Below, in pieces: positions 53,413-63,954 of a stretch of 64,000 bases of DNA. Within the stretch, counting starts at the first letter, position 1, and each line of letters begins with the position of its first letter. The notes under the pieces were generated by a model. It ran no database searches. It worked only from the letters and a program-made list of their open reading frames with translations, and had not been told where the DNA came from. This stretch comes from Nereocystis luetkeana (Eukaryota; Sar; Phaeophyceae; Laminariales; Laminariaceae): positions 2,016,669 to 2,080,668 of the forward strand of contig JARUPZ010000017.1 in NCBI GenBank assembly GCA_031213475.1. The letters are read 5' to 3'. The position numbers were made by a program, and so were the translations under genes.

Positions 53413-54340
53413 ATACTGAATGAACTCAAAATTCGACTGCGTAAGAAGTGGCCTAATAAGGACGGCGGAGAGGGGAGAGGAAACAGAAGAGAGATACAAG
53501 GCAAAACACAAGAAGGAAGAAAAAAAAAAAAGAGAACAGAGAAAATCGTACTCCTCGGTTTCCCGTCTGTGCTATTAATAGAAAGCCGATTCGGGAAGCT
53601 AGCCGCACACACCCTTTTGCCATCTATCTCACGTCGATAGTGGTGTCAAGTGTCGGTACTGTCGCTGTCGTATCTCCCCCCACCCCCTCACACCTTCGAA
53701 CAACTCGACAAGAAACAAACAACTCCTAAAATTCAAGGCCTACCTGGTATATAGTCGAACCGATACCTTGCCACCCGATCCATTACTCTTTTCGTTTCTG
53801 GATTCTTCGTCGACAGCTAAGCTGGCTGTATCAGTACGGCTGCCCCCCTCAGACGGAGAGAAGCACCGAAAGAAACAAGGAAAAACAAAATCGACGTACA
53901 GGATGTATGATGTCACGTATATATATGCACGCGTGATGGGAGTGTCGCACAGCTTGCTGCGCAGATAGATGACTTCCGACGCAATCTTCGATCGATCTCA
54001 CAGATTTTGTTTTTAATTTAATCCGTGGCATATACGATCTTATCTATCATCACACACAATTAATCAAAAAATAGATCGACGACACCCTCGCTCGCATACT
54101 CGTAGCTGATCGAGCACACCGGTATTTACCTAAATCGTGTGCCCCCTCCCGGTGGAAGCTCCGCATAGGCGTGTGTGCGCGGCTCCTCGGTTAGATCAGG
54201 CAGTCCGCCGCAGAGGTAAGCACTTCAGCCGGTGTCGAACCGGTTGGTTGTTCTTCAAGCTTGAGGTCCCTGACGAACATGTATGTGTGAAAGAAAAAGG
54301 CGCTCAAGATCAGTGTTGGTTATCGGTCTTCTTGTCCAAC
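53413..54340. other. no gene seen
   Basis: Unique-looking DNA with purine runs. TATTAATA lies at 53573-53580, TACCTGGTA at 53741-53749 and TACTCGTA at 54098-54105. Confidence 0.35.
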
Positions 54341-54344
54341 AGGA

Positions 54345-54490
54345 CAGTAGGGGGAGGAGGAGGAGGAGGCGGAGGAGGAGGAGAAGAAGAGAAGAGAAGA
54401 GAAACGAAGCAAAGAGAAGCGAAGATAAGAGAAGAGAAGAGAGGAGAAGAGAAGAGAAGAGAAGAGAAGAGAAGAGAAGAGAAGAGAATA
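54345..54490. repeat. GGA then GAAGA microsatellite
   Basis: (GGA)n from 54348 grades into GAAGAGAAGAGAAGAGAAGA up to 54490. The Arg/Glu-rich ORFs are artefacts. Confidence 0.92.
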
Positions 54491-54679
54491 TATTAGGGAT
54501 ACATGGGGGGTGTTAAAGGAAGCGAGGCGGGCACCGTCCCCGAATCTTGGTTATGATGGGGTCTAGGCGCAGAGGGGGGCAGAACCCCAAGACCCCAGAG
54601 GCCGACGTGCTGGCTGCACACGACGGTAAAATTACGCACCCACGCAAAGCCCAACAGAAGTTGGGCTAGCTGGTAGACC

Positions 54680-55640
54680 AATGTCGCCACGCAGCCCACG
54701 CTGCCTCGCAGGAGGAACTCCCGGAGACAGCACGCCCCCCCGGACCGGGCGACCCGATGGGTGGGACCGAAACCAAAGCCCTCGCCAAGGCTCGCTAAAG
54801 GAGCCTATACAGGGGGCAGGAGCCACGGCGTGCCTTCGGGCCAGACCAACGGACTCACTCCGGGTCATCATGCCCGCAGAAGAGTTTGTGGGCATAGGAA
54901 GGCGCTTGATAGAGATAGAGGAACACGTGGCAGTGAGGTGCCCCTGCTGCAATGCAGATAGATGACGTGGTCACCCACCCGCCGCGCGCGCAGCTGTCCC
55001 AGAGCAGGGGCGCAGGTGAATCAGCTCCAAACGCTTGCCCACGCGATGTCCGGTACGTTGAAGGGACTAAAACTCCGACACCAAGTGGAGAGCGGCGAAC
55101 CGTTCACCGCAGACCGTAGTCTGCGGATGGACATTGTCGTCAGGAGAGGAGGTTTCCGGGACGTATACGGAGAAGTCCATCCTTGCTAGGCGTCACCCAT
55201 GCTGACCTTCAAGCGCAGATACACCTGCCTGGAGGCAGTGCTGATCACGATGGACCAGCTGCTTCTACCTCCAAGGCGCGCAAGCACCAACACTACGTAC
55301 GTTCGTCCAGTGCATGTATGTGTGTCCTTTGACGAACGGAGTCACAGACTTGCCAATTTAGCAGTGGAACGCTTCGGGCGTCTCGGGGTAGGGGGCAGTA
55401 AATTCATCTCGACCAAGTTGCGGCTAGTGTCGAGGGCGGGAGGGATGGTGGATCGATGGGAAGGAAAGGATTGGTGAAGGAACGCCTACCCAAATCGTCT
55501 CGGTGACTACAAAGGTCGCCATTACGAGGAGGGTGTCGCGATTCAGACTCCATCCTAGGGGTCGTCAGGAATCGAGAAGGAGCAGGGGGGGAGGGGCGGT
55601 GACAAACCCACACCGATATGGTGGGAATGGGAATGGTTAG
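54680..55640 (+). pseudogene. LINE-C ORF C-terminal remnant
   Basis: Three successive ORF pieces read like one decayed retroelement protein: EEHVAVRCPCCNADR near 54925, LKGLKLRHQVESGEPFTADR with SLRMDIVVRRGGFRD near 55065-55160, and VCVSFDERSHRLANLAVERF with GRLGVGGSKFI near 55315-55410. A zinc-binding CPCC motif followed by a short Asp-containing strand (MDIVV) suggests a restriction-like endonuclease region as in some non-LTR elements; that is inference from memory of similar proteins. Stops and frame changes separate the pieces. Confidence 0.45.
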
Positions 55641-55875
55641 GATTTAATAATATAAAGTGACGAGTACATTTTGAGATGCAGGACGGAACAAAGACAACAC
55701 ACATATATTCGTAGAGTATATCGTAGATAAATCATAGAGGGAAATATACGTAGAAGAAGGTAGATATGCCTTGTGCATAGGTTTCCTTTGTTTCCGGGGA
55801 TTTCTTCCTTCAGGAATGTTTTGAGAGATCAAAGTTGAAGATCATGTTGCACATTATCGGATGACAAGCGTGTTA
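55515..55875 (+). repeat. LINE-C 3' end (partner 61575-61990)
   Basis: GAGGAGGGTGTCGCGATTCA, CAAACCCACACCGATATGG, CTTGTGCATAGGTTTCCTTT and TTGCACATTATCGGATG align in order with 61575-61990. Confidence 0.7.
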
Positions 55876-55907
55876 ACAACAATACTAATTAATTAACAAC
55901 AAACTAC

Positions 55908-56011
55908 TACGGGGGACCATAGTTAACAGGACCTATGGTATACATAAAAAACATATATGTTTAAGAATTTTTACTAACAATATGTGTTCCTGTTAACTAT
56001 GGCCCCCCGTA
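55908..56011. mobile_element. MITE-TA
   Basis: TACGGGGGACCATAGTTAAC to GTTAACTATGGCCCCCCGTA. Confidence 0.95.
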
Positions 56012-56028
56012 ATAATACTGGTATTGAC

Positions 56029-56274
56029 CCGTTCTACGATAGAGGAGGCACATTTGATTTCCGCTATTTTGTTTCTGAAAAACGGGGTTCATTTACCCCA
56101 AATCGTCGGAATGAAAATCTTCATTTCGAAAAAAAACTTTTGTAGACTCGGGCCATGGGATTACTCGCCGCGATGCAATTTGATTTTTGCTGAAGTCAAT
56201 TTTCGGGTGAGGTATAGAGCTCCTTAAGTGAGGAGCGTCAGAAAATTTACGGTGAACCTCTACCGTAGAACGCC
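56029..56274. mobile_element. MITE-E, reverse orientation
   Basis: CCGTTCTACGATAGAGGAGG to CTCTACCGTAGAACGCCTC. TATTG precedes the left end by two bases and TATTG follows the right end, a possible 5-bp target duplication. Confidence 0.87.
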
Positions 56275-56295
56275 TCTATTGCCGTATAGAAGTAG

Positions 56296-56710
<415 letters not shown>

Positions 56711-56744
56711 GTTATACTACTGCTGCTGTAGTATTAATGGAGTA

Positions 56745-57060
<316 letters not shown>

Positions 57061-57128
57061 AATACTTCGTATGTATATGTTCAACAATAATATCGTGTCC
57101 CGCGTTTTGCGGGGGAAAACTTTACTAT

Positions 57129-57253
57129 TACGGGGGACCATAGTCACAATAATACCAGGTAGGACCTATCGAACGCCCAAAACCTGTACCAGGTATGTTT
57201 CCGTATTTATTTCTACTATTAATATTTGGGCCTATTTACTATGGCCCCCCCTA
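57129..57253. mobile_element. MITE-TA carrying two TACCAGGTA insertions
   Basis: TACGGGGGACCATAGT to TTTACTATGGCCCCCCCTAA. TACCAGGTA occurs at 57153-57161 and 57187-57195. At both places removing CCAGG-TA restores the family wording (AATAGGACC; CCTATAC-like text before TTTC). A further CACAA precedes the first. Confidence 0.9.
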
Positions 57254-57489
57254 ATATTGATCTTAATAGCATGCCAACGATTCAACACCTCTCCACAAAC
57301 CCCAGATATCCCGAGGTTCAACCCTCGTTCAATTTTCAAGTCTCCACGTTTTAGGGACGCACGCGTAACGATAGCGTCGGATGGCAAGAGAAATAATAAT
57401 AAGAATGATAATATAGATAGATGTGATCACAGCTCTTGCTGTCGTATCTCGACTGCTGTACAGCACAGCAGTATCGTATTATAGTACTA

Positions 57490-57605
57490 GTATAATGTTT
57501 GTGTGTTCTTCACATTAAACCGTTGTTTCTACCCGTCGACATCCAGCACAACCAGTGTCCGTGTCGATTCTTCAATCCTATAATAGAAGAGATATATTAG
57601 TTTTA
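57490..57605 (-). mobile_element. LINE-B 3' end
   Basis: GTTTGTGTGTTCTTCACATT, AAACCGTTGTTTCTACCCGT, GCACAACCAGTGTCCGTGTC, GATTCTTCAATCCTATAATA. Confidence 0.85.
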
Positions 57606-57842
57606 TGATCACAAATGATGGGTGTCGACGGGCGGAAAAACTGCCACTTCGGGAAAAAGTAAAATCCTTGACCTTATAAGTATCCATAAAAATATTCATA
57701 AAAAAAGTAAAAACTTTTCACTAAAAAAATACTCATAAAGTATTCCTATTGTTGTTAGTATAGAATATTATATACCATGGTACCAGGTACTAACTCTGAC
57801 GCATCCCATCATATTATGTCGGAAACGAAAAAGCCAAGAACC
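57606..57842. other. no gene seen
   Basis: AT-rich spacer with TACCAGGTA at 57781-57789. Confidence 0.35.
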
Positions 57843-58013
57843 TCAATCAACGGCCTGCTCTGATGAAACATACCAGGTATAAAAACAGGCTATGATGTTG
57901 ACATCATCCGTCACTACAGCAGTAGTAGCCGAAGTACCACCGCCAACAGCTTGTGACATCACACACTGCCTTGCACACAGCAGCAGCATCACAGCTGTCA
58001 CCACACCGGTCAT
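57843..58013 (-). CDS. candidate small secreted peptide, very weak
   Basis: From an ATG at about 58013 on the minus strand the frame reads MTGVVTAVMLLLCARQCVMS then QAVGGG, with a signal-like hydrophobic stretch, and stops after SSEQAVD. The hydrophobic run comes partly from a CTG repeat, and codons near the end are a TACCTGGTA motif, so this is probably chance. Confidence 0.08.
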   Translation of the reverse strand: MTGVVTAVMLLLCARQCVMSQAVGGGTSATTAVVTDDVNIIACFYTWYVSSEQAVD

Positions 58014-58079
58014 TGTGTGATAGCCAAAGATGTCAGGAGACAGCACTTTCACCCCCCGTATTGACGGACAGCAACGTTG

Positions 58080-58195
58080 CCTTGGCATGCCTTGACTGAC
58101 ATCAAACTACTACATTATAGACTGGAACACTCTGTCCTAAACCCTTGACAGTGCACGTTTCGCCTTGCTTGACACGTCTCCTGGCATCTTTGGTG
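58080..58195. repeat. dispersed repeat K (partner 18700-18822)
   Basis: CATGCCTTGACTGACATCAA, CCCTTGACAGTGCACGTTTC, CTTGACACGTCTCCTGGCAT. Confidence 0.6.
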
Positions 58196-58230
58196 GAACA
58201 TTACATCGCTCCATTATGAATCATAGCTGC

Positions 58231-58319
58231 TAACCCTTTTAGAACCGCAGTCCCGTTTTGGGGACAAAATACTCGGAATTTTAATAGTTTGTCCCCAAAA
58301 CGGGACTGCGCTTCTAAAA
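58231..58319. mobile_element. MITE-TTAA, first of a tandem pair
   Basis: TAACCCTTTTAGAACCGCAG to GGGACTGCGCTTCTAAAA; right TTAA replaced by CAGCCCGG. Confidence 0.87.
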
Positions 58320-58332
58320 CAGCCCGGGAAGC

Positions 58333-58420
58333 TTTTAGGACCGCAGTCCCGTTTTGGGGACAAACCAGTCAAATTATAAGTCGTTTGCACCCAAAACGAG
58401 TCTGCAGTCGTAACAGGGTC
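58333..58420. mobile_element. MITE-TTAA, second of a tandem pair
   Basis: CTTTTAGGACCGCAGTCCCG to GTCTGCAGTCGTAACAGGGT. More diverged than its neighbour. Confidence 0.85.
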
Positions 58421-58899
58421 AATATTTTTCACGTTTTCAAACAGCAGACTCAACTGTCACTGATGAAGGATGACAGCACTTTTACTTCGTCTGATGCTAT
58501 CATCATACGTATTGATTGCTTCACATCATCCTCCCGCCAAACAGCGCTCGTTTTGTGTGATTTCGAAACACACCCCGGTACAGCGTAAAACGCCTGACTG
58601 CTGTGCTACAGCACATTTCTGTGCTGTGTGGTTCGTGGGGTGTGTGTGGGGAGTCTCGCTCGTGCGTGTCCGCCCCCCTCTGCCCTCCTCGAGGCTGCTG
58701 CGGCGCCATCACCACCACCAACAACAACACCTGCATCATCACCGTTAGTATCATCGGCATCATCAGCGTCATCACTGGAAGCTACAACGTGAGTGAGTGA
58801 AGGGGTGAGACTCTAGTTTTTCCGTGAGGCATGTTTCGGAGGAACAGACTGCGGTGATGTACTCGTATTACAGTTGTGCACTGATGCACACCCCCCTTA
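58421..58899. other. no gene seen
   Basis: Contains a short CAC/CAA/CAT-rich stretch at 58708-58770. No recognised ORF. Confidence 0.4.
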
Positions 58900-59160
58900 G
58901 TCTGCTCCTCCACCTCCTCCTCTTCTTCCTCCTCGTCCTCTTCCTCCTCCGTCTCCTCCTCCTCCTCCTCCTCCTCCTCCTCCTCCACCTCCTCCTCTTC
59001 TTCCTCCTCGTCCTCTTCCTCCTCCGTCTCCTCCTCCTCCTCCTCCTCCTCCTCCTCCTCCTCCTCCTCCTCCTCCACCTCCTCCTCCTCCTCCTCCTCC
59101 TCCTCCTCCTCCTCCTCCTCCTCCTCCTCCTCCTCCTTCTCCTTCTGTTTCTCCTCCTAT
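58900..59160. repeat. (CTC)n microsatellite
   Basis: Near-pure CTC with two copies of a CTTCTTCCTCCTCGTCCTCT block. The poly-Leu and poly-Glu ORFs are artefacts. Confidence 0.95.
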
Positions 59161-59469
59161 TTCTCCTGCTCCCCCGTCTACTTATCTCCTTGTCCTCAAT
59201 GCTATGGTGTTGGTTGGATTTCGAACTTGATATTTCTCGAGCGTGAGGCCCTATGCCTTCTATATACTCGTATAGTACGCCTAAACGCAGAAGATATGTT
59301 ATGTGTGATATTATAGTACCAGAGTATTTAATAGTAAAAAAATCGGTACGATAACCTCGAAAACAAACGATAAACGAAAACGATATAGCGATATTTATCG
59401 TTACCGCACCGAAAAACGTACCTTTCTATAAACGATAACGACAACAATACAGCAGTATCATAAAAATAT
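59161..59469. other. no gene seen
   Basis: AT-rich spacer with TACTCGTA at 59265-59272, an AACGATAAACGAAAACGATA stretch of CGATA repeats at 59345-59440, and TACAGCAGTA near 59450. Confidence 0.4.
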
Positions 59470-59722
59470 ATAAACAATATATAAACCGTTCTTTCTACCC
59501 ATCGACATCCACAGCAGCACCAGCAGTGCCGATTCTTCTTTCCTACCATTATTTACGGGGGACCATAGTTAATAGGACCAAATATTGTTAGTAGAAATGG
59601 TTAAATATATAGGTTTTTATGTAAACCACAGGTCCTATTAACTATGGTCCCCCGTAAATATTAACACTAGAGAGATAAAAGTTCTGTGGTCACAAAACTA
59701 ACGCCACAGCAAGCAGAGATAC
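59470..59722 (-). mobile_element. LINE-B 3' end split by MITE-TA
   Basis: AAACCGTTCTTTCTACCCAT, CGACATCCA, TGCCGATTCTTCTTTCCTAC, then the MITE, then AGAGAGATAAAAGTTCTGTG, GTCACAAAACTAACGCCACA. Confidence 0.87.
59554..59656. mobile_element. MITE-TA in LINE-B
   Basis: TACGGGGGACCATAGTTAAT to ATTAACTATGGTCCCCCGTA. It sits at nearly the same LINE-B position as the copy at 47797. Confidence 0.95.
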
Positions 59723-59725
59723 TAT

Positions 59726-59828
59726 TACGGGGGACCATAGTTAACAGGACCTGTGGTATACATAAAAACCTATATATGTAACAAATTTTACTCACAGTAT
59801 TTGGTCCTATTAACTATGGTCCCCCGTA
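59726..59828. mobile_element. MITE-TA
   Basis: TACGGGGGACCATAGTTAAC to ATTAACTATGGTCCCCCGTA, also within the LINE-B remnant. Confidence 0.95.
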
Positions 59829-59909
59829 ATACTTTGCCACGTACTTTTTTTTTTTTTCATCGTCACTTTTACTTTTGTTCCAGCACGTCTATAGCAGCTG
59901 GTATATAGG

Positions 59910-60268
59910 CCGGTCGCCCTGGTGGTTCAAGTGGTTAACCTCGAATTCTACTTGTTTGAGTCCTGGGTTCGAGCCCCAGGAGGGTCGGACTTTGATTTTA
60001 TTTGCAAAAATAAAAAAAGGGATTCAATTGTTGAGAGCGCCCTGCAGCGTGGGTCAGGCACAATTCGATACGAGTCGACGAGGGAAGAAAAGGCTGAAAT
60101 CTTCTCGCGATAAAAATGAAGGCACAAAACCGTAGCGGGAAGGGGGGAGAAGAGCCTGCTATGTGACCCCGGATCTGAGTTACGAGTCGGAAGGAGAGAG
60201 AGAAGAAGATGTGCGAAGATAATGAATGGGATGAGATAAAAATAAATAAATATATATATATATATAGG
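59910..60268 (+). mobile_element. SINE-1, best full-length copy
   Basis: Complete tRNA-like head: A box TGGTTCAAGTGG at 59923-59934, B box GGTTCGAGCCC at 59966-59976. Then GGAGGGTCGGACTTTGATTT, the common body, and an end GATGAGATAAAAATAAATAA leading into (TA)n. The polymerase III promoter boxes look intact, so this copy could be transcribed. Confidence 0.93.
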
Positions 60269-60329
60269 AAGCTGTACGAACCCTCAACAAACTTCTGGAC
60301 AAGCCCTTCTCTCCCGCGGTACGTTCATA

Positions 60330-60437
60330 TTTTTTTAATGCAAGAAAAAGCCCCTACGAGCACGCGCTCGGTGAGACTCGAACCCACAAAATTGATATTT
60401 TGATAGGCTCGCGGACCACCTTCCAAGCCACCGGGGG
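60330..60437 (-). mobile_element. SINE-2 head
   Basis: On the minus strand: CCCCCGGTGGCTTGGAAGGT, GGTCCGCGAGCCTATC, B box GGTTCGAGTCTC (60373-60384), CACCGAGCGCGTGCTCG, TTTTTCTTGCATTAAAAAAA. Better preserved head than at 24250. It could instead be a tRNA pseudogene, but its tail matches SINE-2. Confidence 0.75.
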
Positions 60438-60440
60438 AGT

Positions 60441-60676
60441 GTAGGTTTAGCAGGTTGGGAGAAGGGATTTTTAGGGATGTTTTTTACTTGAAAAATGTCT
60501 AGCATGGTCTGCACTTCGGAATCGTCGTCCGCAAGTGAGAAATTTCCTGGTTCGATGCAAACTCGGCGCAGCCGCGTTTATGGCGAGTTTTGGCCCGTTT
60601 TGGCTGCGGTTTGGGGTCAGGGTTAGGGTTAGAGTCAGGGGTGGGGTTGGGTCAGATTGTTGAAGGTCCTCCCGGG
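60441..60676 (+). mobile_element. MITE-H with internal deletion
   Basis: GTAGGTTTAGCAGGTTGGGA, TCTGCACTTCGGAATCGTCG, GGTTCGATGCAAACTCGGCG, GGGTCAGGGTTAGGGTTAG, then straight to CAGATTGTTGAAGGTCCTC. About 80 bp present in the 31.6-kb copy are absent. Confidence 0.82.
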
Positions 60677-60689
60677 GAGACGCCGGCAT

Positions 60690-61120
60690 GGTATGCAGTA
60701 TGTATAAAAGCACATACAGCAGTAGACAATCCGATTCCAAGTCACATGCCATCATACATACTGGCACCTGGATACGACTGGCACGACATACACATTCTAT
60801 GAAATAGAGAAACGAAAGAAAACAAAGAAAAACTAGAACAAGAAAAACAAATCGAAAGAAAGGAGAAAAAAAAGTACCTGGTAGAAAAAGAAAAAGAAAA
60901 AATAGAGGAATAAAGCTGTCGTGCCCCCCCCGCACGGTATGTGGCAGACATTCGAAAAGAAAGACCTGAAGAAAACGAACGATAAAAAAAGAGAAAAGAA
61001 GCAGAAAAAACATCACTATTAATACTCGTAAAGAGACAGAGCGAGCAGAGTACCTGGTAAGACGAAGAACCGAGGGAACATGAAAAATAGAAAACAGTTG
61101 GGCCTCGTATACAGGGCGAC
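60690..61120 (-). mobile_element. LINE-B 3' untranslated region
   Basis: Minus-strand text: GTTCCCTCGGTTCTTCG, TGTCTGCCACATACCGTGCG, GGGGGGGCACGACAGC, TAGAATGTGTATGTCGTGCC. It parallels 20370-20600 and 50950-51070. TACCTGGTA lies at 60875-60883 and 61051-61059. Confidence 0.75.
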
Positions 61121-61167
61121 ATGAATAAGGCGATCACTCGAGATAAGGCGGTCAAAATCGGCAGGCG

Positions 61168-61263
61168 TTGACCCTTTTAGAACCGCAGTCCCGTTTTGGG
61201 GACAAACCAGTCAAAATATAAGTAATTTGTCCCCAGAACAGGACTGCAGCCCTAAAAGGGTTA
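61168..61263. mobile_element. MITE-TTAA
   Basis: TTGACCCTTTTAGAACCGCA to CTGCAGCCCTAAAAGGGTTA, A. Confidence 0.9.
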
Positions 61264-61574
61264 AGGCGGCACCGCCAAATATAGTCCCTGTGGCCCTGTG
61301 GGCCCTACATAATAAGGCGTCCTTGTTCACGGCCCATTCCTGCCTCCACGTCAGTACAAAACCTCGCTCTGCTGCTGCTCCCTCCGTGGGAGAAAGGCCA
61401 CACCCCTGCTGCCGCCGCTGCGAGAAATAACACACGCACGCCTACGTACAGCAGTACAAGGAGTAGTTGATATAGACACGATGCCCTCTGCTGCGGGCGA
61501 ACTGTTTGTGCTCGATGCTATAACAACACTACTATTAATAAGAATAATGATAATAATAATGATAATAAATATGC
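61264..61574. other. no gene seen
   Basis: Unique-looking DNA with TATTAATA at 61533-61540. Confidence 0.35.
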
Positions 61575-61990
61575 CATTTCGAGGAGGGTGTCGAGGTTCA
61601 AGCTCCAGCTTAGCCTTTAGAACCGCAGTCCCGTTTTTGGGACAAACCAGTCAAATTTCAAGTAGTTTGTCCCCAAAACGGGACTGCGGTGCTAAAGGGG
61701 TTAGGGGCCGCCAAGAAGGAAGAAGGAACAGGGGGGAGAGAGACGACAGACCCACACCGATGGCGTGGGGATGGATGGAGCTTGGATGCAGCTTAGGATT
61801 CAAGAATAGAACGTAATGAGAAGGAAGGAGCGAAGACAGCAAAAGGAGTAGACAAGCCGAAAGTAAGTTGGAACAGAAGGGAGGGAGGTAAACTTGGTGC
61901 ATGGGTTTCCTTTTGTTTCCGAGGTTTTCTTCTTTCGGGAAAGTTATGAGTGATCAATGCTGAAGATCAAGCTGCACATTGTCGGATGGC
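61575..61990 (+). repeat. LINE-C 3' end split by MITE-TTAA
   Basis: TTTCGAGGAGGGTGTCGAGG at the start, then the MITE, then GACAGACCCACACCGATGGC, GGTGCATGGGTTTCCTTTTG, GATCAAGCTGCACATTGTCG. It aligns with 55515-55875, which lacks the MITE. Confidence 0.75.
61611..61702. mobile_element. MITE-TTAA in LINE-C
   Basis: TTAGCCTTTAGAACCGCAGT to CTGCGGTGCTAAAGGGGTTA. Confidence 0.9.
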
Positions 61991-62245
61991 AAGAGAAACC
62001 AATAATAACAAGAACAAGAAAAATGATAGACCGCATTCCAGAGAGCAAGCATCCCAGGCGGCCACGAAATGTCGTGGAAAATGCCACTGCCGACATGACG
62101 GGTTTTGTGGCGAAGCCGAGACCCCATTTTGTCGCGACAACCCAATGAATGCAGCGCGTCTGCCATTCATTGTTGTCTTCCGCCAAGCAATCTTCCAATG
62201 ATATTTCGGTCAAAAAATCTTGGCACGGGGTCGCCCTACAGCTAT

Positions 62246-62348
62246 TACGGGGGACCATAGTTAATAGGACCTGTGGTATACATAAAAACCTATATATTTA
62301 ACCATTTCTACCTTCAATATTTGGTCCTATTAACTATGGTCCCCCGTA
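62246..62348. mobile_element. MITE-TA
   Basis: TACGGGGGACCATAGTTAAT to ATTAACTATGGTCCCCCGTA. TATTAATA follows directly at 62350. Confidence 0.95.
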
Positions 62349-63020
62349 ATATTAATAGTATAATATAGGCCCCGCCACTATTGTATTAGAGGTGAAAACC
62401 GATGCGCACAGTCCACTACCCACGACCCAACCGGCCGCCGGTCGCGGCCCATCTTGCGGCGATTTTGTCGTTGCATAAGACACAATATTTTAGGTTTTGG
62501 GGAAGACTTTGTTTGACCTACTGCAACGTTTTTGTGTATTTTCACTAAAAACAACGAGGAAACAGCGATTCGTCTCAACCGTCCGTTCTTATGGCGCGAG
62601 CGATCTGTTTTTTTTCCGGGTTTATTATTATCGTTGTCGTATATGGTACCGGACTGCATAAAATAGCTTCAGTATGTACGGCGATATTATTATCGTATCG
62701 TTGCCGAACGATGAATATCGAAACTTTCGGTGCGATATCCAACAATATAAATAATAATGTGTAGCGGAGACGTTGCCGTGATGAGGTCGCCACGAACGAC
62801 CAGCGCAGGTACTACATCTACAATAACGTGTGATGTACCTGGTACCTGGTAATGTATATTTGCAAGGTTGTTGCGGCTGATGTCGCCCGGTCAACGAGTC
62901 CAACCAACCCAAGACCTTGGCGGCCGGGATAGTGAGCTTGCATCAACGATTTATAGAGCAACCTGGTTCCAGGGAGTTTCTTTAGATCCGAGTCGTGGAT
63001 GTACTTGACTAAAATACCTC
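62349..63020. other. no gene seen
   Basis: Unique-looking DNA. Two overlapping TACCTGGTA motifs at 62836-62851. Confidence 0.35.
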
Positions 63021-63117
63021 TTAACCCTTTTAGAACCGCAGTCCCGTTTTGGGGACAAACCACTCAAATGTTGAGTAGTTTGTCCCCAAAACGGGACTGC
63101 GGTTCTAAAGGGGTTGA
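63021..63117. mobile_element. MITE-TTAA, near-perfect palindrome
   Basis: TTAACCCTTTTAGAACCGCA, GTCCCGTTTTGGGGACAAAC to GTTTGTCCCCAAAACGGGAC, TGCGGTTCTAAAGGGGTT. The two halves pair almost completely. Confidence 0.95.
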
Positions 63118-63535
63118 TAGCTCTGTGGCAATGGACAGACTAAAATAGGCGGATGGTGATCGGGGGTGCGGCAATCGAAGGAGTAATGTGTTGGTGCGGT
63201 ATACTCGCCGAGGGAAACAGGCGGCCGAGCGCGCCCGGCAGGTGAGAGGGGGGGGCGCTTGAGGTACCGCCGGACGCAACAAAAAAGTCGCACGTCTTCG
63301 CTCATGTTGACATCATGATCCGGGCTCGAGGGTGCATTGGCCGGGGGGTGATTGCGGTTATCGGCACAGAACAGATATAGATCCAAGAAGTAAGCCGAGC
63401 AAGAGCAATGCACGCAACGATGTGGTGATATCATGTGACGACCTTTCCTATCCCCACCCGAAATGCATCTGGCTGCTGGTAGGTTTACGCACTGCTGTTT
63501 GTATCACATGGATTTATAGTATTGCGTATTTCTTG
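63118..63535. other. no gene seen
   Basis: A 109-codon minus-strand ORF (63105-63434) starts in the MITE and is unrecognised. Confidence 0.35.
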
Positions 63536-63628
63536 GACCTTTAGAACCGCAGTCCCGTTTTGGGGACAAACTACTTGAAACTTGACTGGTTTGTCCCCAG
63601 AACGGGACTGCGGTTTCAAAAGGGTTAA
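63536..63628. mobile_element. MITE-TTAA
   Basis: GACCTTTAGAACCGCAGTCC to ACTGCGGTTTCAAAAGGGTT, AA; left TTAA worn. Confidence 0.92.
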
Positions 63629-63705
63629 GAAAGATAAATACGTACATAATCTGGAGAACATACTGGCTGGGTCAAATCAGTAGATTACTACTGCCAGTAG
63701 GCTGA

Positions 63706-63954
63706 CGCGTTTTGCGAACGATAGAGGGACGCAGCACATTTCCGCTTCAATTTTTCTGAATGAAAATCGTCGGAATGCCGATCTTGATTCGAAAAAGGAC
63801 GATTTTGTATGCTTGGGCCATGGGATTACTCATCGGCGTGCAATTTGATTTTTGCAGAGGTCATTTTTTGGGGTGACTTAATATTAGTATGGATCTCAGT
63901 CGACCGAGGAGCCACAGAAAAAAAACAGGGTGAACCTCTATCGTAGAACGCCTC
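63706..63954. mobile_element. MITE-E, reverse orientation
   Basis: GCGTTTTGCGAACGATAGAG to CTCTATCGTAGAACGCCTCG, with GAATGAAAATCGTCGGAATG inside. Flanked by CTGCCAGTAGG and CCGCCAGCAGG repeats. Confidence 0.87.

Noticed and set aside
58782-59246. Poly-Glu and poly-Leu ORFs
   Set aside because: Translations of the CTC microsatellite.
59911-59990. Possible tRNA gene (A and B boxes present)
   Set aside because: The same head is attached to the SINE-1 body at several places, so it is a SINE head rather than a free tRNA gene.
60365-60437. Possible tRNA gene on the minus strand
   Set aside because: Its downstream text matches SINE-2 at 24250-24350, so I called it a SINE-2 head; a tRNA pseudogene remains possible.
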